Positions 1 to 8,433 of a DNA stretch of 64,000 bases are shown piece by piece (within the stretch, counting starts at the first letter, position 1; every line of letters starts with the position of its first letter). A program made the position numbers and the translations under genes. Source of the DNA: CAZTXD01 sp964617995. Its GTDB lineage: Bacteria > Actinomycetota > Acidimicrobiia > Spongiisociales > ZC4RG35. The notes beneath the pieces are model-generated. The model saw only the letters and a program-made list of their open reading frames with translations. It made no database searches and was not told the DNA's origin. The stretch covers positions 1 through 64,000 of the forward strand of contig CAZTXD010000002.1 of assembly GCA_964617995.1 (NCBI GenBank), written 5' to 3'.

Positions 1-636
1 TCTCGATTCGTCCCGTTCCGCTTCCGCCACAGCCACGGTCGGCGGGACGAGGAAGACCGGGCTCTGATGGCTCGCCGACAGGACGACGGTGAGCGGCTGG
101 TCGGGCCTCACCTCGATGAAGGCCGGCTCGCCGGGCCGAAGCTGCGTCTCTGCGTCACTGGTGATGGCCATGGCGAGACCGGCCCGCTCCACGACCAGGG
201 CACCGTGGTGGCGTCGGATCCGTCGGCCCGGTTTCCGGTCGTATCGGAAGCGGGGAGCGAACTCGACTCTGACCCGGATCGGCCGTCCCCGGGCGGAGAC
301 GCGTCGTACCAGCATGGTGATAGGAAGCATGCGGCCGGTGACCTCGGCCACCATCGAGTCGGCCAGGACCAGCCGACCGCCATCGACCATCCACGTGGTC
401 ACCAGGGTCGCCGTGTCTCCCTGGTAGCGGTGCCCCGCCGGGGTGGCGGGTTCGTCGGGACCGATACGGAAGTGTCCTGCCTCCTCCCCGCCGACGAGCC
501 GGCCGAAAACGGGTGGGGAGTCGAATCGGGGAAGGCACATCCAGTCGATGCTGCCGTCGGGGGCGACCAGGGCGGCGGTCCGGGTGTCCCCGATCAGCCC
601 GTAGTCGCCGATCGGGACACGTCGCGGGGAGGTCAT
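1..636 (-). CDS. Glycoside hydrolase family 15-like protein, N-terminal part (cut by window edge)
   Basis: The 212 residues seen begin MTSPRRVPIGDYGLIGDTRT and continue with DGSIDWMCLPRFDSPPVFG. This is the characteristic start of the trehalase/glucoamylase-like GH15 proteins of actinobacteria, whose N-terminal beta domain precedes an (alpha/alpha)6 catalytic barrel. The barrel and its catalytic glutamates lie beyond the left edge, so substrate (trehalose, glucan or other glucoside) cannot be judged. The ATG overlaps the stop of the upstream membrane-protein gene by 4 bases, implying translational coupling. Family assignment is confident; function is inferred from family only. Confidence 0.85.
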   Translation of the reverse strand, partial: MTSPRRVPIGDYGLIGDTRTAALVAPDGSIDWMCLPRFDSPPVFGRLVGGEEAGHFRIGPDEPATPAGHRYQGDTATLVTTWMVDGGRLVLADSMVAEVTGRMLPITMLVRRVSARGRPIRVRVEFAPRFRYDRKPGRRIRRHHGALVVERAGLAMAITSDAETQLRPGEPAFIEVRPDQPLTVVLSASHQSPVFLVPPTVAVAEAERDESR

Positions 637-1109
637 ATCGTCTGCAGCAGCAGCCCGAGCACCGCCCCATAGACGCCGTGGGCCGCCACCGTGACCAGAG
701 GGGTGCTCCACCCGTAGTTGAGGGCGAGCAGACCCGGAGGTTCCAGGGTCGCCGTCGAGTCCGGCCCGGCCCGCTCCGTGGCCATCCGTGGGTGGATGGT
801 GGGGAGGAGGGGCACCAGCAACGTGCCGGCTACTGCGGCGTGGGCGACCCCGAACAGAGCACCGAGCCACCAGTTGGCTTGTCCCAGCTCGGCGAAGGCG
901 GCGGCGTAGAAGAGGGCGAAGAACTGACCGAATCCGAGGTGGAGGAACAGCCCGATGAACCGGGCCCGGTCCGGGTCTCCAGTGAAGAGGGTGCCCAGCA
1001 TGAGGGGGATGTCGAGGCGGGTGAGACCGGCGAGTTGGGCTCCCACCAGGACGGCGGTCAGCAGCACTGTGGCTACCACCCCGTAGGTGGCCCAGCCGCT
1101 CCAGTCCAT
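633..1109 (-). CDS. Four-helix membrane protein of unknown function
   Basis: A 158-residue protein with hydrophobic segments near residues 7-28, 50-75, 80-102 and 135-156. No catalytic or binding motif is recognisable. The stretch around residues 105-130 (HPRMATERAG and following) is polar and probably a loop. It sits directly upstream of the GH15-like gene with an ATGA overlap, and 31 bases downstream of the redoxin/FolE chimera, so all three may be cotranscribed. I do not recognise a named family. It could be a membrane anchor or small permease, but nothing in the sequence decides this. Confidence 0.7.
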   Translation of the reverse strand: MDWSGWATYGVVATVLLTAVLVGAQLAGLTRLDIPLMLGTLFTGDPDRARFIGLFLHLGFGQFFALFYAAAFAELGQANWWLGALFGVAHAAVAGTLLVPLLPTIHPRMATERAGPDSTATLEPPGLLALNYGWSTPLVTVAAHGVYGAVLGLLLQTI

Positions 1110-1140
1110 GGTGCCTGACTCCTTTCCCTCTCAGATTCTT

Positions 1141-1704
1141 CTATCCGACCAGGGCGAAGAACTCGGCGCGGGACCGTTCATCGTCGCGGAGGAGGCCGTG
1201 GACGGCGGAGGTGACCGTCTTCGATCCGGAGGCTTCAACCCCGCGGAGGGTCATGCACAGGTGTTCGGCGTCGAGGACGACCCCGACGCCCTTGGGGTCG
1301 AGCTGGTCGTCGAGCCAGTCGGCAACCTGCATGGTGAGCCGTTCCTGGACCTGGAGCCGTCGCGAGAAGCTGAGCTCGCCAAGTGTCTGATCGGAGATGA
1401 AATGCTGCCAGACCGGTAGCTGCTCTCTACAGGGTCACCACGACGCCCACATGAACACGAGAAGCTTCTTGCCACGATGATCCGACAGCGAATGCGGATT
1501 GCCGTCCAGGTCCGGTAACTCGATCGGGGGTAGCTCCTCACCGAGACCGACGAACTGCTCTGCAGAGATACGGTCCTCCGTTCTTGGTAGCCGCCCCAGC
1601 TTATCGGCGGAGGGCGACGCAATCAGGGCGGAAGCCTTGCCCGCCGAGACCCCGACGTGCCCCGCTACTTCCGCAAATCGGGTGGACTTCCCGCGTCGGA
1701 ACAA
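1141..1704 (-). pseudogene. Redoxin fragment with in-frame UGA joined to the C-terminus of GTP cyclohydrolase I
   Basis: One reading frame is open through 1704-1141 except for a TGA at 1437-1435. Before the TGA it encodes a thioredoxin/AhpC-TSA-like segment (ELPDLDGNPHSLSDHRGKK, then LLVFMWASW). After it comes PCREQLPVWQ, so TGA stands where redoxins carry the first redox Cys. About 15 residues later the sequence changes to the C-terminal 75 residues of FolE (SRRLQVQERLTMQVADWL, then DAEHLCMTLRGVEASG with the HxC zinc ligands). The redoxin C-terminus and the FolE N-terminal two thirds are missing, suggesting a deletion fused two genes. The first 50 residues match nothing recognised and the true start is unknown. 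It could instead be a decoded selenoprotein; see the hairpin entry. Confidence 0.6.
1404..1437 (-). promoter_or_regulatory. Possible bacterial SECIS hairpin following an in-frame UGA
   Basis: On the minus strand the UGA (1437-1435) is followed, 20 bases later, by a GGUCU loop (1414-1410). The loop is closed by a six-base stem, GCUACC (1420-1415) with GGCAGC (1409-1404), containing one A-C mismatch. A GGUC-type apical loop at roughly this distance is the hallmark of bacterial SECIS elements such as that of E. coli fdhF. No sel genes lie in the window, so decoding as selenocysteine is inference. Confidence 0.5.
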
Positions 1705-1926
1705 CTCGCCGTCGGAAGCTCTCCTCGTAACCGGCTTCTCGGATCAATCTCCCGACCTGGTCGAGAAAATACGGGACGCCAGCGGCGACCTCGAAGCGAC
1801 GGCGAGGTGTGACCTCCTCGTGTCCTGCTGGCCCGTCGGTCGGCCCGACGGTCGAAGAGGGAACCGAGTCGTCCAGTTGTTCAGCTCGGCTCGAGCCAGC
1901 TTCCCAGCAGAAGCCAGAAGCGTGGG

Positions 1927-3930
1927 TCACCCCACCGTTCCCTTCTGGCCTACCGGGCGGCCGGCCCGGTGGGTCGTCTCGATCGCACCCCGGAGGACCG
2001 AGCGGACGATGTCGAGGCGTTGCTGTTTGAGGGCGTAACGCGGGTTGGGTGCCGCGTCGGCCTCGTACATATAGGTGTCCATGGTCACCTCCATCTGGAT
2101 GGCGTGGATACCAGCCGCCGGGTCGTGGTGTTTGCGGATGATGAACCCGCCTGAGTAGGGCACATTCTCGGCCACGCTGATCCCCAGCTCATGAGGACCG
2201 AAACCATCCCTCAGGGAAAGGACCAGAGCGTCGATGAGGGCCTCATCGGCCGACGTGCCGCCCAACGTGCCGACCACGACGTTGTCGCGTTCCTCTCCCT
2301 CGTCGTGGACCCTGCCGAGTCCCACCGACGTCATGGAGTGGCCGTCGACCAGAAGCGCCCATCCGTGTCGACGCCGGCACGAGTCGATGAGTACGTCGAT
2401 CAGGTCGTGATAGAGGTCGTAGAAGCGGAGGATCCGGGTGAGCTCGCCCTCCTCGTAGGGTCGTTGCAGGATGAGCTCGTCGTCGACCGTGTAGTACTCG
2501 TGCGGCGGGTTGTGGAGATGGCGGGGGACGTGGGGTTCGTCCGCTCCCGCCCGTCCCCGGTTCATGTCCAGGAAATACGGTGTGAGCTTGCTGACCACCT
2601 GCGTGGCGGGTAGCTGTTCGTAGAGCAGATGGCTGAACAGGTCGATCTCCACCAGGGTGTCGTCGTCGCGGGGAAAGCGGTCGGCGAACTCCACCGGTAT
2701 GAGCACCCCGGCGTGGGGGATCGAAACGATCACCGGGTGTGCGAGGAGGTCGTCGGTTCCCGGCGGGGGACGCACCTCGATGAGCTCCCGGGGACTGACC
2801 CGGTGCGTGTCGTCGGCGAATACGTCCAGCACATCGATTTGCGATGCACCCAGCCCCCCGCGCGCGTAGAGGCGGTCGACTCTCCGGTTCAGGCTGTGTA
2901 CGCGACCGACGTCGGGGACGGTGTCGGCCCCCGGCAGCACCCGGTCGAGCTCCCCTTCCAGGTGATCGAGCACGTGCTCGGCCAACACCACCCCCCGGGT
3001 ATCCAGTAATCCGTCCGCACCCGGAAAGGCGTTGATCTCCAGCACCCGGCCCGAGGACAGCAAATCGACCGACGCGAAACGGCACTCGGGAAACGCTCCT
3101 CGCACCGTCCAGGCGGCCTCGGCCTGGGAGAGAGTGAGCTCGTGAGCGATGTGAGCCGCCCCGAAGCTGGCATTGCTCTTCCACTCTCCCTCCGCCGGCA
3201 CCCGGCGCATGGCCCCGAGTAGCCGGTCCTCGAAGAACGTCACCACCAGATCGCCGTCTGCCACCTCCGTCCGGAACTCCTGCACCAGCAGGTCGTCGTA
3301 GGCGCGGAGATACTCGTACAGGATGTGCTCGAGTCCCGGGGTGTCGACGTGGAGGCGGTGGACCTGAGCACCGCAGCCGTAGCCGAATCGATCCTTGACG
3401 ACTATCCACCCCTCAGGGTGAGGAACCCGGTCGACCGCCTCCAGCGCCTCATCGAGATCGGAAGCGGCGTAGGTGATCGGCTGTGGGGTATCGGGACAAC
3501 GCTCGACCACCTGATACTTGTCGGTCGTCGCCAGTGTGGCGTCGACGGATTCGAGCACGATGGCCGTGTCCTCGGCCTTGCGGAGGATGTCGAGGTTGGG
3601 AGTGTCGGCCCGGCGGATGTCGTCGCCCCGCACAAAGTACATGTCGATGGCGTCGAGGGGCAGGTTCTCGATCCCCACGGGACGGAGGTGCTGCCACGCC
3701 TGCAGGGGATCACCCGACCAGCCGGGATCCAGCTCCAGCACGGTGCTGCGCACCGCCGCCGTACCCTCGTCCTCGTAGAGGTCGGCCATGCAGAAGTGGC
3801 GCAATGAGTAGCCGCGGGCGGCGGACAGGCTGAGCAGTTGGTTCACGCCCGAGTTGTACAGGTCTACGGGATGATCGCCATAGCTCTGCCGGGCGCTCTC
3901 GAAGGCGACGACGGTTCGGGCACCGGGCAT
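1927..3930 (-). CDS. ATP-grasp ligase fused to N-formylglutamate amidohydrolase-like domain
   Basis: The 667-residue protein has two domains. Residues 1 to about 340 are an ATP-grasp ligase: WIVVKDRFGYGCGAQV is the nucleotide-binding segment, and SSGRVLEINAFPGADG carries the E-x-N metal-binding motif. Residues about 395-655 are an N-formylglutamate amidohydrolase fold, with SIPHAG near residue 406, MNRGR in the middle and VDGHSM near residue 531. Such hydrolases remove acyl groups from Glu-like amino acids using a metal. I chose the ATG at 3930; the open frame runs much further upstream but there it is antisense to the next gene. A GTG at 3942 is an alternative. One chain that both makes and cleaves an amide bond is unusual, and the substrate is unknown. 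It is divergent from a second ATP-grasp gene. Confidence 0.8.
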   Translation of the reverse strand: MPGARTVVAFESARQSYGDHPVDLYNSGVNQLLSLSAARGYSLRHFCMADLYEDEGTAAVRSTVLELDPGWSGDPLQAWQHLRPVGIENLPLDAIDMYFVRGDDIRRADTPNLDILRKAEDTAIVLESVDATLATTDKYQVVERCPDTPQPITYAASDLDEALEAVDRVPHPEGWIVVKDRFGYGCGAQVHRLHVDTPGLEHILYEYLRAYDDLLVQEFRTEVADGDLVVTFFEDRLLGAMRRVPAEGEWKSNASFGAAHIAHELTLSQAEAAWTVRGAFPECRFASVDLLSSGRVLEINAFPGADGLLDTRGVVLAEHVLDHLEGELDRVLPGADTVPDVGRVHSLNRRVDRLYARGGLGASQIDVLDVFADDTHRVSPRELIEVRPPPGTDDLLAHPVIVSIPHAGVLIPVEFADRFPRDDDTLVEIDLFSHLLYEQLPATQVVSKLTPYFLDMNRGRAGADEPHVPRHLHNPPHEYYTVDDELILQRPYEEGELTRILRFYDLYHDLIDVLIDSCRRRHGWALLVDGHSMTSVGLGRVHDEGEERDNVVVGTLGGTSADEALIDALVLSLRDGFGPHELGISVAENVPYSGGFIIRKHHDPAAGIHAIQMEVTMDTYMYEADAAPNPRYALKQQRLDIVRSVLRGAIETTHRAGRPVGQKGTVG

Positions 3931-4257
3931 GGGGATCGACACCTCACTCTCAACGCGTTGGGCGCGGCATCCGGCTCTCCGTCCCCCGGAGGCGCGCATA
4001 TCGCCTGTCGGCTCACGATAGTGCGCAGCCGCCAGGTCCTCTCCGACGAGGCGATCACGGTGGGCTGCGCTACCGGGCGCACAATGATCCTCGAGCAGTA
4101 CGCCGATCGTGTCGCCGGTCCCTTCACGACACCCCCCGTGGGCCGAAGGTTCAGCAAGTCGGTGCCTCGATTCCCGCAACGAGAAAGTCGGTTTCGGCAG
4201 TCGGAACCGTCCGGCGACAGCCCTAATAGACTCGGACCAGGGGAGGAGACTCTGCCC
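3931..4257. promoter_or_regulatory. Divergent promoter region between two ATP-grasp genes
   Basis: These 327 bases separate the fused ligase-hydrolase from the second ATP-grasp gene. A TAATAG hexamer at 4224-4229 lies about 30 bases before the rightward start and could be a -10 element; no clear -35 is seen. A strong Shine-Dalgarno sequence, GGGAGGAG at 4241-4248, precedes the ATG at 4258 and decides that start. No coding sequence was recognised in the gap. Confidence 0.4.
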
Positions 4258-5559
4258 ATGCCCACCAAGAACGTCTTCGTCGTCGGCCTGGACGACTTCA
4301 ACCGCGAGAAACTGAGGTCCATCCGGGATCCTGACCGCTACGTCTTCCATGGTGTGCTCGACCCGTCTGAGGTGCTGGAGACGTACGACTTCCCGATCGA
4401 GGACATGCTGGGGAGAGCCGAGCGGCAGATCCGGGGGTGGCAAGGATCGGGGGGATCTGTCGATGCGATAGCGGGCTACATGGACTTTCCCGTCAGCATG
4501 ATGTTGCCTTTGCTGTGCGAACAGTTCGGTGTGCGCTCCCCCACGCTGGAGAGCCTGCTCAGATGCGAGCACAAGTACTGGAGCCGCCTCGTCCAGCGGG
4601 AGGTCATCCCCGATCACATCCCCCGGTTCCAGGCGTTCGACCCGTTCGACGAGGGGGCCTTCGACGCCCTCGACATCGAGTTGCCTTTCTGGGTCAAGCC
4701 GATCAAGTCGTCGGGTTCGATGCTCGGCTTCCGCATCGGGAGCAGGAGCGACTTCGACCAGGCGATCGCCCGGATACGCGAAGAGATACATCTCATCTCC
4801 GAGCCATTCAACTTCGTGCTCGAAAAGGCCAACCTCCCGAGCGAGGTCCGCGATGTGGAGGGGCACTTCTGTCTGGCGGAAAGCATCATCGGTGGTCGCC
4901 AGTGCACCCTGGAGGGATACTCCTTCGAGGGAACCGTCCGCCCGTTCGGGATCATCGACTCCGTTCGCTACCAGAACGGCAGCAGCTTCTTCCGCTACGA
5001 ATACCCTTCCACCCTCCCCGATGTGGTTCGGGAGAAGATGGTCGAGATCACCCGGACGGTGATTCGCCATATCGGCTTCGACAACTCGGCTTTCAACGTC
5101 GAGTTCTTCTGGGACAGGCAGCGCAACCACGTATGGCTGCTCGAGATCAACACCCGGGTCTCGCAGTCTCACAGCGACATCTTCGAGAAGGTAGACGGCC
5201 AGACGAACCAGCAGGTGACCGTGCAGGTAGCGTGCGGAGAGGAACCGGATTTCGCTCACCGGCGAGGTGTGTACTCGTGCGCCGCCAAGTTCTTCTGGCG
5301 CACCTTCGACGGTGACGCCAACGTCACTCGCGTCCCTACCGCCGAGGAAGTTGCCGCGGTGTCCGAGCGTTTCCCATCTGCGGTGGTGAAACCACAGGTG
5401 GCGGAGGGAATGAGGCTGTCCGACCTGTTGGAACAGGACAGTTACAGTTACGCCATCTGTCTGATCTATCTCGGCGGAGACGACACCAAGAATCTCCTCG
5501 ACAAGTACCTCGCGTGCCAGGAGATGCTGCCCTTCGAGTTAGCGCCGATCCCCCATTGA
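4258..5559 (+). CDS. Stand-alone ATP-grasp carboxylate-amine ligase
   Basis: A 433-residue protein with an N-terminal pre-ATP-grasp region (residues 1-105). LPFWVKPIKSSGSMLGFRIG is the first ATP-binding segment, VEGHFCLAESIIGG lies in the middle, and WLLEINTRVSQSHSDI supplies the E-x-N metal-binding pair. The family joins a carboxylate to an amine or thiol through an acyl-phosphate, using ATP. The substrate cannot be read; the HSDIF and QTNQQ stretches resemble peptide-ligase relatives. The start at 4258 follows GGGAGGAG. It lies 38 bases before a CocE-type hydrolase gene and divergent from an ATP-grasp/amidohydrolase fusion, so the three probably act on one amide-linked metabolite. Confidence 0.8.
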   Translation: MPTKNVFVVGLDDFNREKLRSIRDPDRYVFHGVLDPSEVLETYDFPIEDMLGRAERQIRGWQGSGGSVDAIAGYMDFPVSMMLPLLCEQFGVRSPTLESLLRCEHKYWSRLVQREVIPDHIPRFQAFDPFDEGAFDALDIELPFWVKPIKSSGSMLGFRIGSRSDFDQAIARIREEIHLISEPFNFVLEKANLPSEVRDVEGHFCLAESIIGGRQCTLEGYSFEGTVRPFGIIDSVRYQNGSSFFRYEYPSTLPDVVREKMVEITRTVIRHIGFDNSAFNVEFFWDRQRNHVWLLEINTRVSQSHSDIFEKVDGQTNQQVTVQVACGEEPDFAHRRGVYSCAAKFFWRTFDGDANVTRVPTAEEVAAVSERFPSAVVKPQVAEGMRLSDLLEQDSYSYAICLIYLGGDDTKNLLDKYLACQEMLPFELAPIPH

Positions 5560-5597
5560 GCCGCGAGCGCCGTGGTGGGGACGGCCAGGTCACCGAG

Positions 5598-7613
5598 GTG
5601 GTGACGGAGTTCCCGCGTCCGGTCCGGGAGATCTTCCACACCTGGATTCCCCTCTCCGATGGTACCCGGCTGGCAGCCAGGATCTGGTTGCCCGAGGACG
5701 CCGAGGAGTCCCCCGTTCCGGGCGTGCTCGAGTACATCCCCTACCGAAAGAACGACCTCACGGCGACACGCGACGTACCCCACTACACCTACGTCGCCGG
5801 GCATGGCTACGCCTGCGTTCGCGTGGACCTGCGTGGAAGCGGAGAGTCGGAGGGGGTGTTGCGAGATGAGTATCTCCAACAAGAGCTGGACGACGGCGTG
5901 GAGGTGATCCGCTGGATCTCCGAGCAGTCATGGTGCTCGGGTCGGGTGGGGATGATCGGGATCTCCTGGGGCGGGTTCAACGGCCTGCAGATCGCCGCCC
6001 TCCGACCGCCCCAGCTCGGTGCGGTCATCACCCTCTCTTCCACCGACGACCGCTATTCCGACGATGTCCACCACATGGGAGGGTGTCTGCTCGGCGACAA
6101 TCTCTCGTGGGCTTCGACGATGCTATCGCACAACAGCATCCCGCCCGATCCCCGAGTCGTGGGTGACGAATGGCGGAAAATGTGGCTGGAGCGCCTGGAG
6201 GGAAGCGGGTTGTGGTTGGCCGAGTGGCTTCGTCATCAGCGCCGGGATCCCTACTGGCGGCACGGATCCGTGTGCGAGGACTACGAGGCCATCCGGTGTC
6301 CCGTCATGGTGGTCAGCGGCTGGGCCGACGGCTACTCCAACTCGGTGTTCCGACTCATGGAGAACCTGAGTGTTCCTCGTCGAGGTCTGATAGGCCCGTG
6401 GCGTCATCTATATCCCCATCTCGGCCGGCCCGGTCCCGCCGTTGGCTTTCTGCAGGAAGAAGTGCGGTGGTGGGACCAGTGGCTCAAGGATCTTGAGACT
6501 GGTGTCACAGACGAACCCATGCTCACGGTATGGATGCAGGACAGTGTGCCCCCCACCACCGACTACGAGATACGCCCGGGACGATGGGTCGTGGAGGAGG
6601 TCTGGCCTGCCGTCGACATCGAAGAAGCGGAGTTCGGGCTGGCTCGAGGCCGGCTGGTGATGGACGACACCCCCCATGACGACCAACCGCTGAGCATTCG
6701 TTCCCCCTTGAGCTGCGGTCTCTTCGCCGGCAAGTGGTGTTCCTACGGAGCGCCGCCCGACCTGCCCCACGACCAGCGTGAGGATGACGGAGGGGCGCTC
6801 GTGTTCGAGACGGAGCCGCTCGAAGACGATATAGAGATGCTCGGTGCTCCCGTCGTGGAGCTGGAGGTGGAGGTCGACCGTCCGGTGGCGATGGTGGCCG
6901 TCCGGCTGTCGGACGTACTGCCCGACGACCGGGCCACCCGGGTGACGTACGGACTTCTCAACCTCACCCACCGCAACAGCGACGAGCATCCCGAACGCCT
7001 GCAACCGGGAGAGCGATACGGGATCCGCGTCCGGATGAATGACATCGCCCAGAAGGTTCCCACCGGGCACCGCCTTCGCCTGTCCGTTTCCACCGTGTAC
7101 TGGCCGCTGGCCTGGCCTGCTCCCGAGCCCGTCAAACTCACCCTCTATCCGGAGTCGAGCCGCATGACTCTCCCACTCAGGACCGTCCGCGCCGAAGACG
7201 AGCGGGATTCGCCCTTTGGGCCGCCCGAGGCAGGACCACCACTGGAGAAGACCGTCGTGCGGATGCCCGAGCAGTCCTGGACCGTCGTGCGGGACCTCGT
7301 CCGGGATGAGTCGCGGCTGGAGGTGGTCAACGACGTGGGGGTGTACCGGATCGATGCCGTCGACCTGGAGATCGAGACCCGGGCGACGGAGACGTACAGC
7401 TTCCGGGCCGACGACCACGAGTCCCTGCGGGGGGAGACGTGGTGGATGCGTCGATTCAAGCGTGGGAGTTGGGAGGTTCGCACCGTTGCCCACACGGTCC
7501 TGAGCTCGGACGCCGAGGAGTTCCGGATCCAGGCCCAACTCGACGCATACGAGGGAGACGCCCGAATCCGTTCCATGAGCTGGGACGATCGCATCGAACG
7601 CGACCACGTTTGA
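5598..7613 (+). CDS. CocE/NonD family hydrolase (X-Pro dipeptidyl-peptidase S15 type)
   Basis: The 671-residue protein is a serine alpha/beta hydrolase. The nucleophile elbow GISWGGFNG is near residue 120, SGWADGY supplies the acid Asp and GPWRHLYPH the base His. Upstream, VDLRGSGESEG is typical of the family. The C-terminal 230 residues form the jelly-roll domain of CocE and PepX relatives (VPTGHRLRLSVS near residue 490). Members cleave acyl-peptide or ester bonds. Tandem GTG codons at 5598 and 5601 are the likely start; the frame is open back to an ATG at 5514, inside the upstream gene. It follows the ATP-grasp gene by 38 bases and is probably cotranscribed, hinting at hydrolysis of a product of the neighbouring ligases. 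Confidence 0.85.
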   Translation: MVTEFPRPVREIFHTWIPLSDGTRLAARIWLPEDAEESPVPGVLEYIPYRKNDLTATRDVPHYTYVAGHGYACVRVDLRGSGESEGVLRDEYLQQELDDGVEVIRWISEQSWCSGRVGMIGISWGGFNGLQIAALRPPQLGAVITLSSTDDRYSDDVHHMGGCLLGDNLSWASTMLSHNSIPPDPRVVGDEWRKMWLERLEGSGLWLAEWLRHQRRDPYWRHGSVCEDYEAIRCPVMVVSGWADGYSNSVFRLMENLSVPRRGLIGPWRHLYPHLGRPGPAVGFLQEEVRWWDQWLKDLETGVTDEPMLTVWMQDSVPPTTDYEIRPGRWVVEEVWPAVDIEEAEFGLARGRLVMDDTPHDDQPLSIRSPLSCGLFAGKWCSYGAPPDLPHDQREDDGGALVFETEPLEDDIEMLGAPVVELEVEVDRPVAMVAVRLSDVLPDDRATRVTYGLLNLTHRNSDEHPERLQPGERYGIRVRMNDIAQKVPTGHRLRLSVSTVYWPLAWPAPEPVKLTLYPESSRMTLPLRTVRAEDERDSPFGPPEAGPPLEKTVVRMPEQSWTVVRDLVRDESRLEVVNDVGVYRIDAVDLEIETRATETYSFRADDHESLRGETWWMRRFKRGSWEVRTVAHTVLSSDAEEFRIQAQLDAYEGDARIRSMSWDDRIERDHV

Positions 7614-7844
7614 TCGTCGGCAAGGAGCTAGACGAACCATCCTGCTGCAATCCGGAGTGGACGGCGAGACCAGTCTCTGTGGTCTGCAATTGGCTGGGCT
7701 ACACCATTGAGTCCGTCGACGGCTCGTGGACGATCGACCTCGAGTTCAGTAACATCGGAGAAGTCCCCAACCGCTGATCCAGCGGTCTCTCCAGTGGGAT
7801 CGTTGACGCATGCATTCATCTCTGCTTTGACAGACTCGTTTGAG

Positions 7845-7937
7845 ATGGCCCAGATCCGCCACAAGCTCGAACCCAACCCCAGCCGGCCGATCTACTTCAT
7901 CACCGAACCCGGAATGGGCTACCGATTCCTCGGCTAG
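7845..7937 (+). pseudogene. C-terminal remnant of an OmpR/KdpE-type response regulator
   Basis: Thirty residues, starting MAQIRHKLEPNPSRPIYFIT and ending EPGMGYRFLG, match the last helix and wing of OmpR-family winged-helix DNA-binding domains. The receiver domain and most of the DNA-binding domain are absent. Upstream, 7614-7844 shows no continuation of the regulator in any frame and no other gene was recognised. This is a truncated relic rather than a functional gene. Confidence 0.65.
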
Positions 7938-7951
7938 AGTCGAATGTCAAC

Positions 7952-8001
7952 GGCGATGGGGCTCGCCGAGAACCGCCTTGATGGCTGATGGCTCCTGAAT
8001 C
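7952..8001 (+). promoter_or_regulatory. Fluoride riboswitch (crcB motif)
   Basis: The segment begins GGCGATGGGGCTCGCC, continues with GAGAACCGCC, and ends with GGCTGATGGCTCCTG. This order and spacing match the fluoride-sensing crcB RNA: a 5' hairpin, an internal A-rich joint, then a CTGATG-GCTCC 3' element forming the pseudoknot. It ends ten bases before the first crcB gene, which it presumably switches on when fluoride binds. Confidence 0.85.
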
Positions 8002-8010
8002 CTCAGAGCC

Positions 8011-8433
8011 ATGCCACCACCCCAATCGCCAAAGCGCCGATCACCTCTCCTAGCCAGGTACTGGCGTCCCTGGGCTCCCGTTCTAGGAGGTGGGCTCATC
8101 GGATCCGCGGCACGTACTGGAATCAGCCACTACCTCCCCGTTGCGCCAGGACGTTTCCCGGTAGCGACCCTGGTGGTGAACCTGACCGGCTCGCTGCTGC
8201 TCGGCTTTTATCTGGCGCGCAGAGAACAGACGGTCACCGCTCCCTGGTCACTCACATTTTGGGGTATAGGCGTTTTCGGGTCCTTCACCACGTTCTCGAC
8301 CTTCAGTATCGAGGTCTTCCTCCTCCTCGACCACGGGAACGCCTTCACCGCTGCTGGATACGTGACGGCCTCAATGGTGGGTGGCCTCATCCTTGCACTC
8401 GTGGGTCAACGTGTCGGGTCGGGAATCGGATGA
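8011..8433 (+). CDS. crcB: Fluoride channel CrcB/Fluc, subunit 1
   Basis: A 140-residue four-helix membrane protein with the Fluc signatures GGLIGSAARTGISHYL, the pore Asn segment LVVNLTGSLLLGF and the sodium/phenylalanine motif GSFTTFSTFSIE. Fluc channels are dual-topology dimers that let fluoride leave the cytoplasm. This copy has an N-terminal extension of about 25 residues rich in Pro and Arg. It is the first gene behind the fluoride riboswitch and overlaps the second crcB by 4 bases, so the pair probably forms a heterodimer, as known for paired crcB genes. Confidence 0.93.
   Translation: MPPPQSPKRRSPLLARYWRPWAPVLGGGLIGSAARTGISHYLPVAPGRFPVATLVVNLTGSLLLGFYLARREQTVTAPWSLTFWGIGVFGSFTTFSTFSIEVFLLLDHGNAFTAAGYVTASMVGGLILALVGQRVGSGIG

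Noticed and set aside
3931..5259. N-terminal extension of the ATP-grasp/amidohydrolase frame (open back to 5259)
   Set aside because: It is antisense to the well-supported ATP-grasp gene at 4258-5559 and shows no family motif; the family begins near 3930.
6408..7640. 410-codon minus-strand frame
   Set aside because: Antisense to the CocE-type hydrolase, whose catalytic motifs are clear.
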